DNA of 6,682 bases from Thermoplasmata archaeon. GTDB taxonomy: Archaea > Thermoplasmatota > Thermoplasmata > Lutacidiplasmatales > UBA184. Of this stretch, positions 1 through 5,326 are shown one piece after another. A model generated the notes under the pieces. It was not told the DNA's origin and did not search any database. It saw only the letters and a program-made list of their open reading frames with translations. Where the stretch lies: contig JASHVI010000146.1 of NCBI GenBank assembly GCA_030039525.1, positions 1 through 6,682 of the forward strand, in the 5' to 3' direction. Both the position numbers and the translations under genes were made by a program. The stretch's first letter is position 1. Every line of letters starts with the position of its first letter.

Positions 1-300
1 CCGGAGGTCCGCCGCCTCCTCTGGGAGCTCGCCGGAATCCTCCGGGACGCCTCGGGCCTCTCGGAGGCCTCGGAGGGGCTGGGCGCGATCGCCGCCCGGG
101 CCGAGCCCGCCCGCGAGGCGGAGCTGCCGGGGCCGGTGGCGAACGCCGCCCTCACGGGCCGCCTCATCGTCGCCGCGGCCTCCGCGCGCGAGGAGAGCCG
201 GGGGACCCACTACCGCACCGATTTCCCGGAGCCGAACGAGGAGTGGCGGAGACACCTCTACCTTCAGGTCCCGGGGCCGGCCCCCGGGAACAACCGTTAA
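1..300 (+). CDS. nadB: L-aspartate oxidase, C-terminal end (partial)
   Basis: Frame 1 is open from the left edge to a TAA at 298-300, giving the last 99 residues of a protein that starts outside the window. It contains a helical stretch, then ANAALTGRLIVAAASAREES, then SRGTHYRTDFPEPNEEW and HLYLQ. The Arg of the ESRG-H-R-D-P-E block is the conserved C-terminal signature of the flavoprotein family that holds L-aspartate oxidase and the succinate dehydrogenase/fumarate reductase flavoprotein. The short tail after the block (about 16 residues) and the sequence NAALTGRLIVAAASAREESRG fit NadB better than SdhA, whose C-terminus is longer. NadB oxidises L-aspartate to iminoaspartate with FAD, the first step of de novo NAD synthesis, and hands it to quinolinate synthase NadA. 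Whether nadA or nadC lies upstream cannot be seen. The family assignment is firm; the choice of NadB over SdhA is likely but rests only on the tail. Confidence 0.8.
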   Translation, partial: PEVRRLLWELAGILRDASGLSEASEGLGAIAARAEPAREAELPGPVANAALTGRLIVAAASAREESRGTHYRTDFPEPNEEWRRHLYLQVPGPAPGNNR

Positions 301-301
301 T
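297..301 (+). promoter_or_regulatory. Possible TATA box for the acyl-CoA dehydrogenase gene
   Basis: The sequence TTAAT, overlapping the nadB stop codon, is the only AT-rich patch in this stretch. Its centre lies 25 nt before the GTG at 324, the spacing expected for a leaderless archaeal transcript. It is a weak match, and co-transcription with nadB is equally possible. Confidence 0.3.
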
Positions 302-323
302 CGGGGCCGCCCCTCGCTGCGGC

Positions 324-1499
324 GTGGACGCCGCGGTGATCGCGCCGGGTGCGGCCGAGTCGGAGGAGGCGACCGCCTCCCTGCGCGAGGCCGCGCGTCG
401 GTTCGTGCGGACCCACCTGGCCCCGGTCGCCGACCGGATGGACCGGGAGGACTGGTTCCCCCGGGAGCTCTTCCGTCGGCTCGGCGAGGACGGGTTCCTC
501 GGCATCTCCGTCCCCGAGGCCTTCGGGGGCCTCGGGCTCGGCTACGCCGCGCAGGCGGTCGTCCTCGAGGAGATCGCGCGGGTGAGCCCGGCGCTCGCGC
601 TCTCCGTCGGGGCCCACTCGAACCTCTGCGCCGACAACCTCTACCGCAACGGCAGCGAGGCCCAGCGCCGCGAGTTCCTCCCCGACCTCCTCCGGGGCGC
701 CGCGGTCGGCGCGCTCGCCCTGACGGAGCCGGACGCGGGCTCCGACGCCGTCGCGCTGCGGACCCGCGCCGAGCGGTCGGGCCGGCGGTTCCGCCTGAAC
801 GGCACGAAGCAGTTCATCACCAACGGGCCGGTCGCCGACACCCTCATCGTCTACGCGAAGACGGCGCCGGAGCGCGGGAGCCGGGGCATCTCGGCCTTCG
901 TGGTCCGGCGGGACGACGCCGGCTTCTCCGTCTCGAGGTCCCTCGACAAGATGGGCATGCGGGGCTCGCCGACCGGCGAGCTCCTCTTCCGGGACGTCGA
1001 GCTCCCCGAGGAACGCCTGCTCGGGCGGGAACACGAGGGGGTCGAGGTGATGATGGGGGGCCTCAACGTCGAGCGGGCGGTCCTGGCCGCGATCCCCGTC
1101 GGGATCCTCGCCGAGTGCCTCGAGCGGTCGGTCGCCTACGCGCGGCAGCGCGAGCAGTTCGGGAAGAAGATCGGCTCCTTCCAGCTGATCCAGGAGAAGA
1201 TCGCGAACCTCTACTTCGCGCTCCAGTGCTCCCGGCTCCTGCTCGGCGAGGCGCTGCGCTCCGTGCAGTCCGACAAGCGCGGGATGCGGGCGAGCGCCGC
1301 GGCGCTCACCTACGCGAGCGAGGCCTCCACCCGCGGGGCGCTGGAGGCGATCCAGGTCATGGGGGGCTACGGCTACATGCGCGACTGCCCGCTGGAGCGG
1401 CTCGCGCGCGACGCGAAGCTGCTCGAGATCGGCGCCGGCACCTCGGAGATCCGGCGCCTCCTCGTCGCCCGGGAGCTCCTCGGCCCGGGCTTCGAGTAG
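324..1499 (+). CDS. Acyl-CoA dehydrogenase, isovaleryl-CoA dehydrogenase type
   Basis: This is an FAD-dependent acyl-CoA dehydrogenase that introduces the alpha-beta double bond into an acyl-CoA and passes electrons to an electron-transfer flavoprotein. With the GTG start at 324 it has 391 residues, close to the usual 380-400. In order it shows an N-terminal helical domain, the substrate/FAD loop LTEPDAGSDA (residues 133-142), the beta-domain motif NGTKQFITNGP (159-169), and a C-terminal helical domain with AYARQREQFGKKIGSFQ and the FAD-adenine motif QVMGGYGY. The C-terminal catalytic Glu of short- and medium-chain enzymes is Ala here (Ala371, in EIGAGTSEIRR). Glu250, in GLNVERAVLAA, sits where isovaleryl-CoA dehydrogenase carries its catalytic base. 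IVD also has the same EIGAGTSE motif, so leucine catabolism is the best guess; another branched acyl-CoA is possible. An in-frame ATG at 243 would overlap nadB by 58 nt and add 27 unconserved Pro/Gly-rich residues, so I reject it. GTG at 336 is an alternative start. Confidence 0.85.
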   Translation: MDAAVIAPGAAESEEATASLREAARRFVRTHLAPVADRMDREDWFPRELFRRLGEDGFLGISVPEAFGGLGLGYAAQAVVLEEIARVSPALALSVGAHSNLCADNLYRNGSEAQRREFLPDLLRGAAVGALALTEPDAGSDAVALRTRAERSGRRFRLNGTKQFITNGPVADTLIVYAKTAPERGSRGISAFVVRRDDAGFSVSRSLDKMGMRGSPTGELLFRDVELPEERLLGREHEGVEVMMGGLNVERAVLAAIPVGILAECLERSVAYARQREQFGKKIGSFQLIQEKIANLYFALQCSRLLLGEALRSVQSDKRGMRASAAALTYASEASTRGALEAIQVMGGYGYMRDCPLERLARDAKLLEIGAGTSEIRRLLVARELLGPGFE

Positions 1500-1552
1500 G
1501 ACCGCATCGGCCCCCGTCTCGCCCTCGCCGGGCGCTCGACGTTCGGAATCCG

Positions 1553-1557
1553 TATAT
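1553..1557 (+). promoter_or_regulatory. TATA box of the coiled-coil/ligase operon
   Basis: TATAT stands out in a GC-rich intergenic region. Its centre is 26 nt before the ATG at 1581, so the start codon would be at or next to the transcription start (leaderless mRNA). A GGAA at 1545-1548 places AA at -34/-33, the expected site of a BRE element. There is no Shine-Dalgarno sequence before the ATG, which agrees with a leaderless message. The element is seen in the sequence; its function is inferred. Confidence 0.65.
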
Positions 1558-1580
1558 GCCGAGGCTTCCATTCGAACCCG

Positions 1581-2324
1581 ATGGCGGGCCGACCGAACCC
1601 GGCCCCCCCGACCACCGGCTCGCTCCGCCTGGAGATCCTGAAGGAGATCCAGCAGCTGGTCGAGAACCGGGAGGCGCGGGACCGGCTCGAGAAATCCCCG
1701 CTCGCCGAGGCGAAGGGGCGCGAGCACTGGGTCCTCCACCTCCTGCTGAGGGCCCACGAGGCCGGCCAGGCCCGCGCGGACACGCTCATCTCCTCGGCCT
1801 ACACGAACCTCGTCGGCCGCCTCGAGGCGCTCGATGAGCGGATCGCCCGGCTCGAGAAGACGACGGCCGGCGGCGGGGCCGAGGTCCAGTCGCGCCTCGA
1901 GGCGCTCGAGGGCGCGCTGGCGGCCCGCGTCGACCGGGGGCTGAACGAGGGACTCCAGAAGCTCCTCCAGGGGCTGAACGCCCAGCTCAACGAGGGGCTC
2001 ACCGAGCGCTGGAAGCCGATCGGCGACTCGGCCGAGAACTTCTCGCAGGCCTCCAAGCAGATGCTGAAGGACGTCTCCGACACCTACCGGGTCGCCACGC
2101 AGACCCGCCTCCTCCTCAACGAGAACGCCCGGCGGATCACCGACCTCGGCCGGGACCTGGTCGCCCTCGAGGAGTCGCTGAAGCTCGTGGTCGCGAAGAC
2201 GCTCGAGGACGGGCTCAACGTGCTCGACCAGCGGCTCTCCGCCCTCGAGGTCGCCAACGGGACCTCCGCCCCCGCGCAGAACGGGAACGGGGAGCGCCAC
2301 GGGACCGACGCCGCCTCCGGCTAG
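1581..2324 (+). CDS. Coiled-coil protein of unknown function
   Basis: I do not recognise a family for this 247-residue protein. The first 13 residues are Pro/Gly-rich. A charged helical region (14-78) follows, including REHWVLHLLLRAHEAGQARA. Leu-rich heptad stretches then predict coiled coil: GRLEALDERIARLEK (79-93), a Gly hinge TAGGGA (95-100), QSRLEALEGALAARVDRGLN, and a near-repeat LNEGLQKLLQGLNAQLNEGL (121-140). A second helical part (145-223) ends in DQRLSALEV, and the last 24 residues are a disordered Asn/Gly/Ser tail. There is no signal peptide or membrane segment, so a cytoplasmic oligomeric or scaffold protein is likely. The start is supported by the TATA box 26 nt upstream. The stop lies 13 nt before the CoA-synthesis ligase, so the two genes are probably co-transcribed. 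Codon use resembles its neighbours. That the gene is real is nearly certain; its role is unknown. Confidence 0.85.
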   Translation: MAGRPNPAPPTTGSLRLEILKEIQQLVENREARDRLEKSPLAEAKGREHWVLHLLLRAHEAGQARADTLISSAYTNLVGRLEALDERIARLEKTTAGGGAEVQSRLEALEGALAARVDRGLNEGLQKLLQGLNAQLNEGLTERWKPIGDSAENFSQASKQMLKDVSDTYRVATQTRLLLNENARRITDLGRDLVALEESLKLVVAKTLEDGLNVLDQRLSALEVANGTSAPAQNGNGERHGTDAASG

Positions 2325-2337
2325 CCGCGCCCCCGGC

Positions 2338-3111
2338 ATGACCCGGATCTCCCCCCGCCATCCGAGGTACCGGAGCCTCGTCGTACGGGCGGCGCTCGCC
2401 GAAGCGACGCGCCGGGGCCTCGTCGTCCCGGAGGGGCTGATCGCGCACGGTCGCGGCGAGGCCTTCGACTACCTGCTCGGCGAACGCACGACGGCGAGCG
2501 CGGCGCGGGCCGAGCGGACCGCCGCGGAGTGGCTCCGCGCGGCCCGACGTCCGGTCGTCAGCGTGAACGGGAACGTCGCGGCCCTCGCGGCGGGGGAGGT
2601 GGCGCGCCTCCAGCGCGCGGTGCCGGGGCTCCTGGTCGAGGTGAACCTCTTCCACCGGACCGACGCGCGGGCCGACCGCATCGCACGCCGCCTCCTTCGG
2701 GCCGGGGTGTCGAACCCGCTGGGCCGCCGCCCGACGGCCCGCATCCCGGGCCTCCCGAGCGACCGGGCCCTCGTCGACCGGCGGGGGCTCTACCACGCCG
2801 ACGTCGCGCTCATCCCGCTCGAGGACGGCGACCGGGCCGAGGCGCTGAAGCGCCGCGGCCTCCGGGTGATCGCCATCGATCTCAACCCGCTGAGCCGGAC
2901 CTCGCGGGCCGCCGACCTCCCGATCGTCGACGAGCTCCGCCGCGCGCTCGCGGGCATCGCCGCGGCCGCGGAGCGGCCCCGGAGCGTGCGGCCCTCCCCG
3001 CGGGCCCCCACCGCGGCCTACTTGCGGCGCGCCGCGCAGGCCGAGATGGCCGCCGGGCTACGAAGGGCCTCCCGACCGGACCCGCGATCGCGCGCGCCCT
3101 CGCGCGGCTAA
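2338..3111 (+). CDS. 4-phosphopantoate–beta-alanine ligase (archaeal phosphopantothenate synthetase)
   Basis: This enzyme joins 4-phosphopantoate and beta-alanine using ATP, giving 4'-phosphopantothenate in the archaeal route to coenzyme A, where it replaces the bacterial/eukaryotic pantothenate synthetase step. The 257 residues match the usual 250-260 of the family (formerly DUF137). Family motifs occur in order: HPRY (8-11), LIAHGRGEAFDYLLGE (34-49), VSVNGNVAAL (74-83), LVEVNLFHRT (99-108), NPLGRRPTARIPGL (126-139), ADVALIPLEDGDRAEAL (154-170) and IAIDLNPLSRTSRAADL (178-194). After the conserved core, the last 40 or so residues are Arg/Ala/Pro-rich and may vary in the family. The protein looks soluble and cytoplasmic. 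The ATG follows the coiled-coil gene by 13 nt without a clear Shine-Dalgarno sequence, so I infer expression from the same operon. The product supplies the CoA that the upstream acyl-CoA dehydrogenase uses as carrier, though this may be only chance proximity. Confidence 0.93.
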   Translation: MTRISPRHPRYRSLVVRAALAEATRRGLVVPEGLIAHGRGEAFDYLLGERTTASAARAERTAAEWLRAARRPVVSVNGNVAALAAGEVARLQRAVPGLLVEVNLFHRTDARADRIARRLLRAGVSNPLGRRPTARIPGLPSDRALVDRRGLYHADVALIPLEDGDRAEALKRRGLRVIAIDLNPLSRTSRAADLPIVDELRRALAGIAAAAERPRSVRPSPRAPTAAYLRRAAQAEMAAGLRRASRPDPRSRAPSRG

Positions 3112-3125
3112 GCTAGCGAGGGGAG

Positions 3126-3242
3126 CGCCGAGGGGGAGACTTCCCGGCGGGCGGCGACGCCGCGGCCCGCCCTTTGAACTCCCGAGGCGTTGCCGCCACG
3201 AGCTTTCCAGACTCGCGCCGTACCGGACTGAGCCACCTCGGC
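3126..3242 (-). tRNA. tRNA-Ser (anticodon GGA) with a T-loop intron
   Basis: On the - strand the acceptor strand GCCGAGG (3242-3236) pairs fully with CCTCGGC (3133-3127), followed by discriminator G (3126); CCA is not encoded. The D arm has stem GCT/GGC, A14 and G18-G19. The anticodon stem CGAGT/GCTCG encloses loop CTGGAAA, with anticodon GGA at 3208-3206, which reads serine UCC/UCU. The long variable arm GGCG-GCAA-CGCC is typical of class II tRNA-Ser. The T-stem GGGAG (3183-3179) pairs with CTCCC (3138-3134), but 40 nt lie between the strands instead of 7. Removing 33 nt restores a normal loop, TTCAAAT or TTCAAGT. The spliced tRNA is 84 nt before CCA addition. All stems are intact, so this is a functional intron-containing gene rather than a pseudogene. 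Confidence 0.93.
3140..3172 (-). other. 33-nt tRNA intron in the T-loop (about position 59/60)
   Basis: This insert separates T-loop bases 54-59 from base 60. Because A and G bases repeat at both ends, the cut could lie anywhere from 56/57 to 59/60; the length stays 33 nt, and the loop becomes TTCAAGT or TTCAAAT. The intron folds on itself: GGCGGGC (3171-3165) pairs with GCCCGCC (3152-3146). Loop bases TTC (3178-3176) can pair with intron GAA (3143-3141). That leaves AAA on one strand and GT on the other as bulges, a relaxed bulge-helix-bulge of the sort the archaeal splicing endonuclease cuts. The existence and size of the insert are read directly; the cleavage mechanism and exact sites are inferred. 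Confidence 0.85.
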
Positions 3243-3270
3243 ACGCCCGGCGCGAGGACGGGAGGGCTCG

Positions 3271-3279
3271 GATAAGCTT
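3271..3279 (-). promoter_or_regulatory. Probable TATA box of the tRNA-Ser gene
   Basis: On the - strand AAGCTTATC is the only AT-rich patch upstream of the tRNA. Its TTAT core is centred about 31 nt before the tRNA 5' end, which would put the transcription start a few nt ahead of the mature end. It is flanked by a 5-bp inverted repeat, CTCGG (3267-3271) and CCGAG (3281-3285). That repeat could also act at the 3' end of the zinc-ribbon transcript. Confidence 0.5.
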
Positions 3280-3301
3280 GCCGAGGGCGGGACGCGTGCC
3301 G

Positions 3302-3538
3302 CTAGCCCCGGGCGCCCCAGCCGCAGGAGGGACAGCCGATCGAGCGGGAGTCGGCCGGGATCTCGGCGCCGCAGTCGGGGCACGGGGCCGCGACCGGTCC
3401 GAGCAGGGAGAGGCAGTCGAAGCAGGCGCCGCCCCGCCGATCGTTCGGGAGCATCACGAGCTCGCGGCCGCAGTACGCGCACGGCTGGAACCGGTCCTCC
3501 GCGCTCGAGAAGCTCCTTCGATCGGTCGCCGCGAGCAT
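3302..3538 (-). CDS. Small double zinc-ribbon protein
   Basis: This 78-residue protein has eight cysteines in four CxxC knuckles: Cys20/23 (CAYCG), Cys39/42 (CFDC), Cys53/56 (CPDCG) and Cys69/72 (CPSCGWG). The spacing CxxC-x15-CxxC and CxxC-x12-CxxC predicts two zinc ribbons, each holding one zinc ion. The first 16 residues are polar and probably flexible. There are no membrane segments or catalytic motifs. Such proteins in archaea often bind nucleic acid or partner proteins, but nothing here shows which. The ATG at 3538 is preceded 29 nt upstream by a TATA-like box, so it is probably a single-gene, nearly leaderless transcript. It sits on the same strand as, and between, the ABC transporter genes and tRNA-Ser. 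Cysteine pattern and promoter make it very likely real despite its size; the function is not recognised. Confidence 0.82.
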   Translation of the reverse strand: MLAATDRRSFSSAEDRFQPCAYCGRELVMLPNDRRGGACFDCLSLLGPVAAPCPDCGAEIPADSRSIGCPSCGWGARG

Positions 3539-3563
3539 CGCGGCGCGGCGACCAGTGGGGCGC

Positions 3564-3571
3564 TACATAAT
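3564..3571 (-). promoter_or_regulatory. TATA box of the zinc-ribbon gene
   Basis: On the - strand ATTATGTA lies in an otherwise GC-rich gap, centred about 29 nt before the ATG at 3538. This gives a leader of only about 0-4 nt. No Shine-Dalgarno sequence is visible, in line with the other starts in this window. Confidence 0.55.
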
Positions 3572-3574
3572 GGC

Positions 3575-3594
3575 TCGCCCGGGGGGCCGGGCGA
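3575..3594. other. Perfect 8-bp GC hairpin with a 4-nt loop
   Basis: TCGCCCGG (3575-3582) and CCGGGCGA (3587-3594) form a perfect inverted repeat around GGGG. It lies 28 nt past the permease stop codon on the - strand and just upstream of the TATA box of the zinc-ribbon gene. It may shape the 3' end of the purP-ABC transcript or be an operator site for the zinc-ribbon promoter. No T-run follows on the - strand, so it is not a typical terminator. Confidence 0.45.
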
Positions 3595-3622
3595 CCGCGG
3601 GCCGTCGGCAATACGTCGCCCG

Positions 3623-4369
3623 CTACGGATCGCGCCAGCGGGCCTTGAGGCCGGCAAGGAGGAGCAGCGCGGCCGTGAAGCCGAGCAGCACGCCCCAGTT
3701 GAGGAGGAGCGCGTCGAACCCGAGGGGCTGGATGCCGATCGCGTTGTGCAAGAGGTCGGCCGCGTAGGTCGTCGGCGAGAGGTAGGCGAAGGGCCGGACC
3801 GAGGCGGGGAGCGAGGTGATCGGGTAGTAGACCGGCGGGAGCACGGTGAGGCCAAGGGAGATGAACGGGGCGAAGACCCAGGTCTCGCGGACGTCCTCGA
3901 AGTACGTCGCGAGGGTGAAGCCGAGCGCGGAGGCGAAGGCCCAGACGCAGAGGAGGACGATGGCCACCGAGACGGCGCCGAGGAGCGTGCCGCCCCCGGC
4001 GAAGATCCACAGCGCGACGAAGACCCCCATCCCCGGGAGCGAGTAGAGGAGCTCCGAGAGGGCCATCCCGGCGACGTAGGTCGTGGCCTCGACCGGCGAG
4101 GCGACGACGACGTCCTGCCACTTCAGGTCCTGCCGGTAGTGGGACATGTCGGTCTGCAGCGACGAGCCGATCGTGAGGACGGTGAGCACCATCCCGCCGG
4201 AGATCCCGTAGAGGAGGAGGACCCCGTGGGAGGCGATGTCGATGAAGAAGAGGAACGAGAGCGGGGAGGCGATCAGGTTGAGGAGGTAGAGCGGCTGCGT
4301 CTTGATCGGCAGCACCCCGTTCAGGTAGGCGAGGGTGACGAGGGAGCGGAGGCGGCGGCGCTCGGTCAC
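3623..4369 (-). CDS. ABC-2 type transporter permease
   Basis: This 248-residue membrane subunit of an ABC exporter has about six predicted membrane segments (roughly residues 26-45, 49-70, 98-122, 128-155, 163-183 and 220-241). An amphipathic, basic N-terminus (TERRRLRSL) is typical of ABC-2 permeases that pair with a separate ATPase. The segment between TM5 and TM6, YYPITSLPASVRPFAYLSPT followed by TYAADLLHNAIG, matches the conserved ABC-2 region (P-x-x-LP and the L-x-P-x-TY-x-x-x-L pattern). The start is a GTG at 4369-4367 inside a GTGA overlap with the ATPase stop, which implies translational coupling and a two-protein complex, probably as a dimer of each. The substrate is unknown: drugs, lipids, polysaccharide and small peptides are all exported by this family. 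Both the ATPase and purP lie upstream in the same operon. Confidence 0.9.
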   Translation of the reverse strand: MTERRRLRSLVTLAYLNGVLPIKTQPLYLLNLIASPLSFLFFIDIASHGVLLLYGISGGMVLTVLTIGSSLQTDMSHYRQDLKWQDVVVASPVEATTYVAGMALSELLYSLPGMGVFVALWIFAGGGTLLGAVSVAIVLLCVWAFASALGFTLATYFEDVRETWVFAPFISLGLTVLPPVYYPITSLPASVRPFAYLSPTTYAADLLHNAIGIQPLGFDALLLNWGVLLGFTAALLLLAGLKARWRDP

Positions 4370-5310
4370 GAGGCCTCCGACTCGAGCGGTTCCTCGGGCC
4401 CGGTGAGGGGCTTCCCCACGGTCTGGAGGAAGAGGTCCTCGAGGGAGACCGGTCCAAGCGAGATCCGCATGCCGCGCTGCAGCGCCGCCATCGCGAGCTC
4501 CCGCGCCGCGGGCTCGGTCGCGAAGACCAGGTAGCCCCCCTCCACCGGGCTCGGCGTCCCGTACGAGCGCAGCTCCTCGAGCGGGAACTCGGTGGGGACC
4601 GTCACGCGCCAGGGCTGCCGGACCCGTCCGCGCAGATCGGCGGGCCGGCCCTCGAGGACGACGCGGCCCCCCTCGAGGAGCGCGAGCTCGTGGGAGAGCG
4701 CCTCCGCCTCGTCGAGGTAGTGGGTCGTGAGGACGACGGTCCGGTTGTCCCGCGCGACGCGGCGGATCGCCGACCAGACGTCCCGCCGGGCGACCGGATC
4801 GAGCCCGGTCGTCGGCTCGTCGAGGAAGAGCACCTCCGCGTCGCTGGCGAGGACCATGGCGACCATCACCCTCCGGCGCATCCCGCCAGAGAGGTGGCTC
4901 ACGAGCTTGTCCGCGACCTCGGTGAGCTCGAGCTCCTTCAGGACCTCCTTCGCCCGGAGGGCGGCCGCCGTCCGATCGGCGCCGCGCATCCTCAGGTAGA
5001 GGTCGACGAGCTGGCGGCTCGTGACGAAGTAGAGCGGCCGGGACTCCTGGGGAACGCAGGCGATGCGCGTCCGGACCTCCGAGGCCTCCCGGACCGCGTC
5101 GAGCCCGAGGACGGTGAGCTCCCCCGAGGTCGGCGTGAGCTGCGTCGCGCAGATCCGAACGAACGTCGTCTTTCCCGCGCCGTTGCGGCCGATGAGCCCG
5201 AAGACCCGGCCCGGCGGGATCTCGAGGTCGACCCCGGCGAGGGCCGGAGGGCCCGTCTTCGACTTCGGGTAGCGCTTCGTGAGCGCGCGGGCCCGGATCC
5301 CCTCCGCCAA
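4366..5310 (-). CDS. ABC transporter ATP-binding protein (drug/ABC-2 exporter type)
   Basis: This 314-residue cytoplasmic ATPase powers the permease encoded next to it. All nucleotide-binding motifs are present: Walker A GRNGAGKTT (41-49), Q-loop Gln88 (VPQES), signature LSGGM (140-144), Walker B VLFLDEP with catalytic Glu165, D-loop GLD, and switch His197 (TTHYLDEAEAL). The sequence EPTTGLDPVARRDVW is typical of the ABC-2/drug-exporter branch. A C-terminal domain of about 90 residues follows the ATPase core and ends in LEDLFLQTVG, the usual end of this branch. The start is a TTG at 5310, 16 nt after the purP stop, chosen because the conserved KRYPKSKTGPPALAGVDLEI begins soon after and because GGGAG lies 5 nt upstream. 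The stop overlaps the permease start by 4 nt. The domains are intact; the substrate cannot be inferred. Confidence 0.95.
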   Translation of the reverse strand: MAEGIRARALTKRYPKSKTGPPALAGVDLEIPPGRVFGLIGRNGAGKTTFVRICATQLTPTSGELTVLGLDAVREASEVRTRIACVPQESRPLYFVTSRQLVDLYLRMRGADRTAAALRAKEVLKELELTEVADKLVSHLSGGMRRRVMVAMVLASDAEVLFLDEPTTGLDPVARRDVWSAIRRVARDNRTVVLTTHYLDEAEALSHELALLEGGRVVLEGRPADLRGRVRQPWRVTVPTEFPLEELRSYGTPSPVEGGYLVFATEPAARELAMAALQRGMRISLGPVSLEDLFLQTVGKPLTGPEEPLESEAS

Positions 5311-5315
5311 GGGCG

Positions 5316-5320
5316 CTCCC
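5316..5320 (-). promoter_or_regulatory. Ribosome binding site of the ABC ATPase
   Basis: On the - strand GGGAG lies 5 nt before the TTG start codon at 5310. It supports this unusual start as an internal operon gene translated by Shine-Dalgarno pairing, unlike the leaderless first genes nearby. The site is half of a CTCCCGGGAG palindrome (5316-5325) that could hide it in a hairpin. Confidence 0.4.
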
Positions 5321-5326
5321 GGGAGC

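Noticed and set aside
1434..1436. Loss of the catalytic Glu, making an inactive acyl-CoA dehydrogenase
   Set aside because: The same EIGAGTSE motif occurs in active isovaleryl-CoA dehydrogenase, which uses a Glu elsewhere that is present here.
1818..1909. A 17-nt direct repeat (1818-1834 and 1893-1909) containing a palindrome
   Set aside because: Both copies encode RLEAL in the coiled coil. The repeat is explained by heptad sequence and GC-rich codon choice.
297..2339. A 680-residue open frame on the - strand, antisense to the acyl-CoA dehydrogenase and coiled-coil genes
   Set aside because: It is the shadow of GC-rich codons on the other strand. It spans two real genes and is a biased Gly/Arg/Val/Pro string with no motif.
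3126..3242. A degenerate tRNA pseudogene
   Set aside because: Acceptor, anticodon, variable and T stems all pair, and exact removal of 33 nt restores a standard T-loop. Decay would not leave this pattern.
3575..3594. The hairpin as a bacterial-type intrinsic terminator
   Set aside because: No T-run follows it on the - strand, and archaeal termination relies on T-rich tracts rather than hairpins.
3278..4534. A 418-residue open frame on the + strand across the zinc-ribbon, permease and ATPase genes
   Set aside because: It is repetitive in Arg/Glu/Gly, has no domain, and crosses three well-supported genes on the - strand. A long - strand frame at 3108-4457 fails for the same reason.
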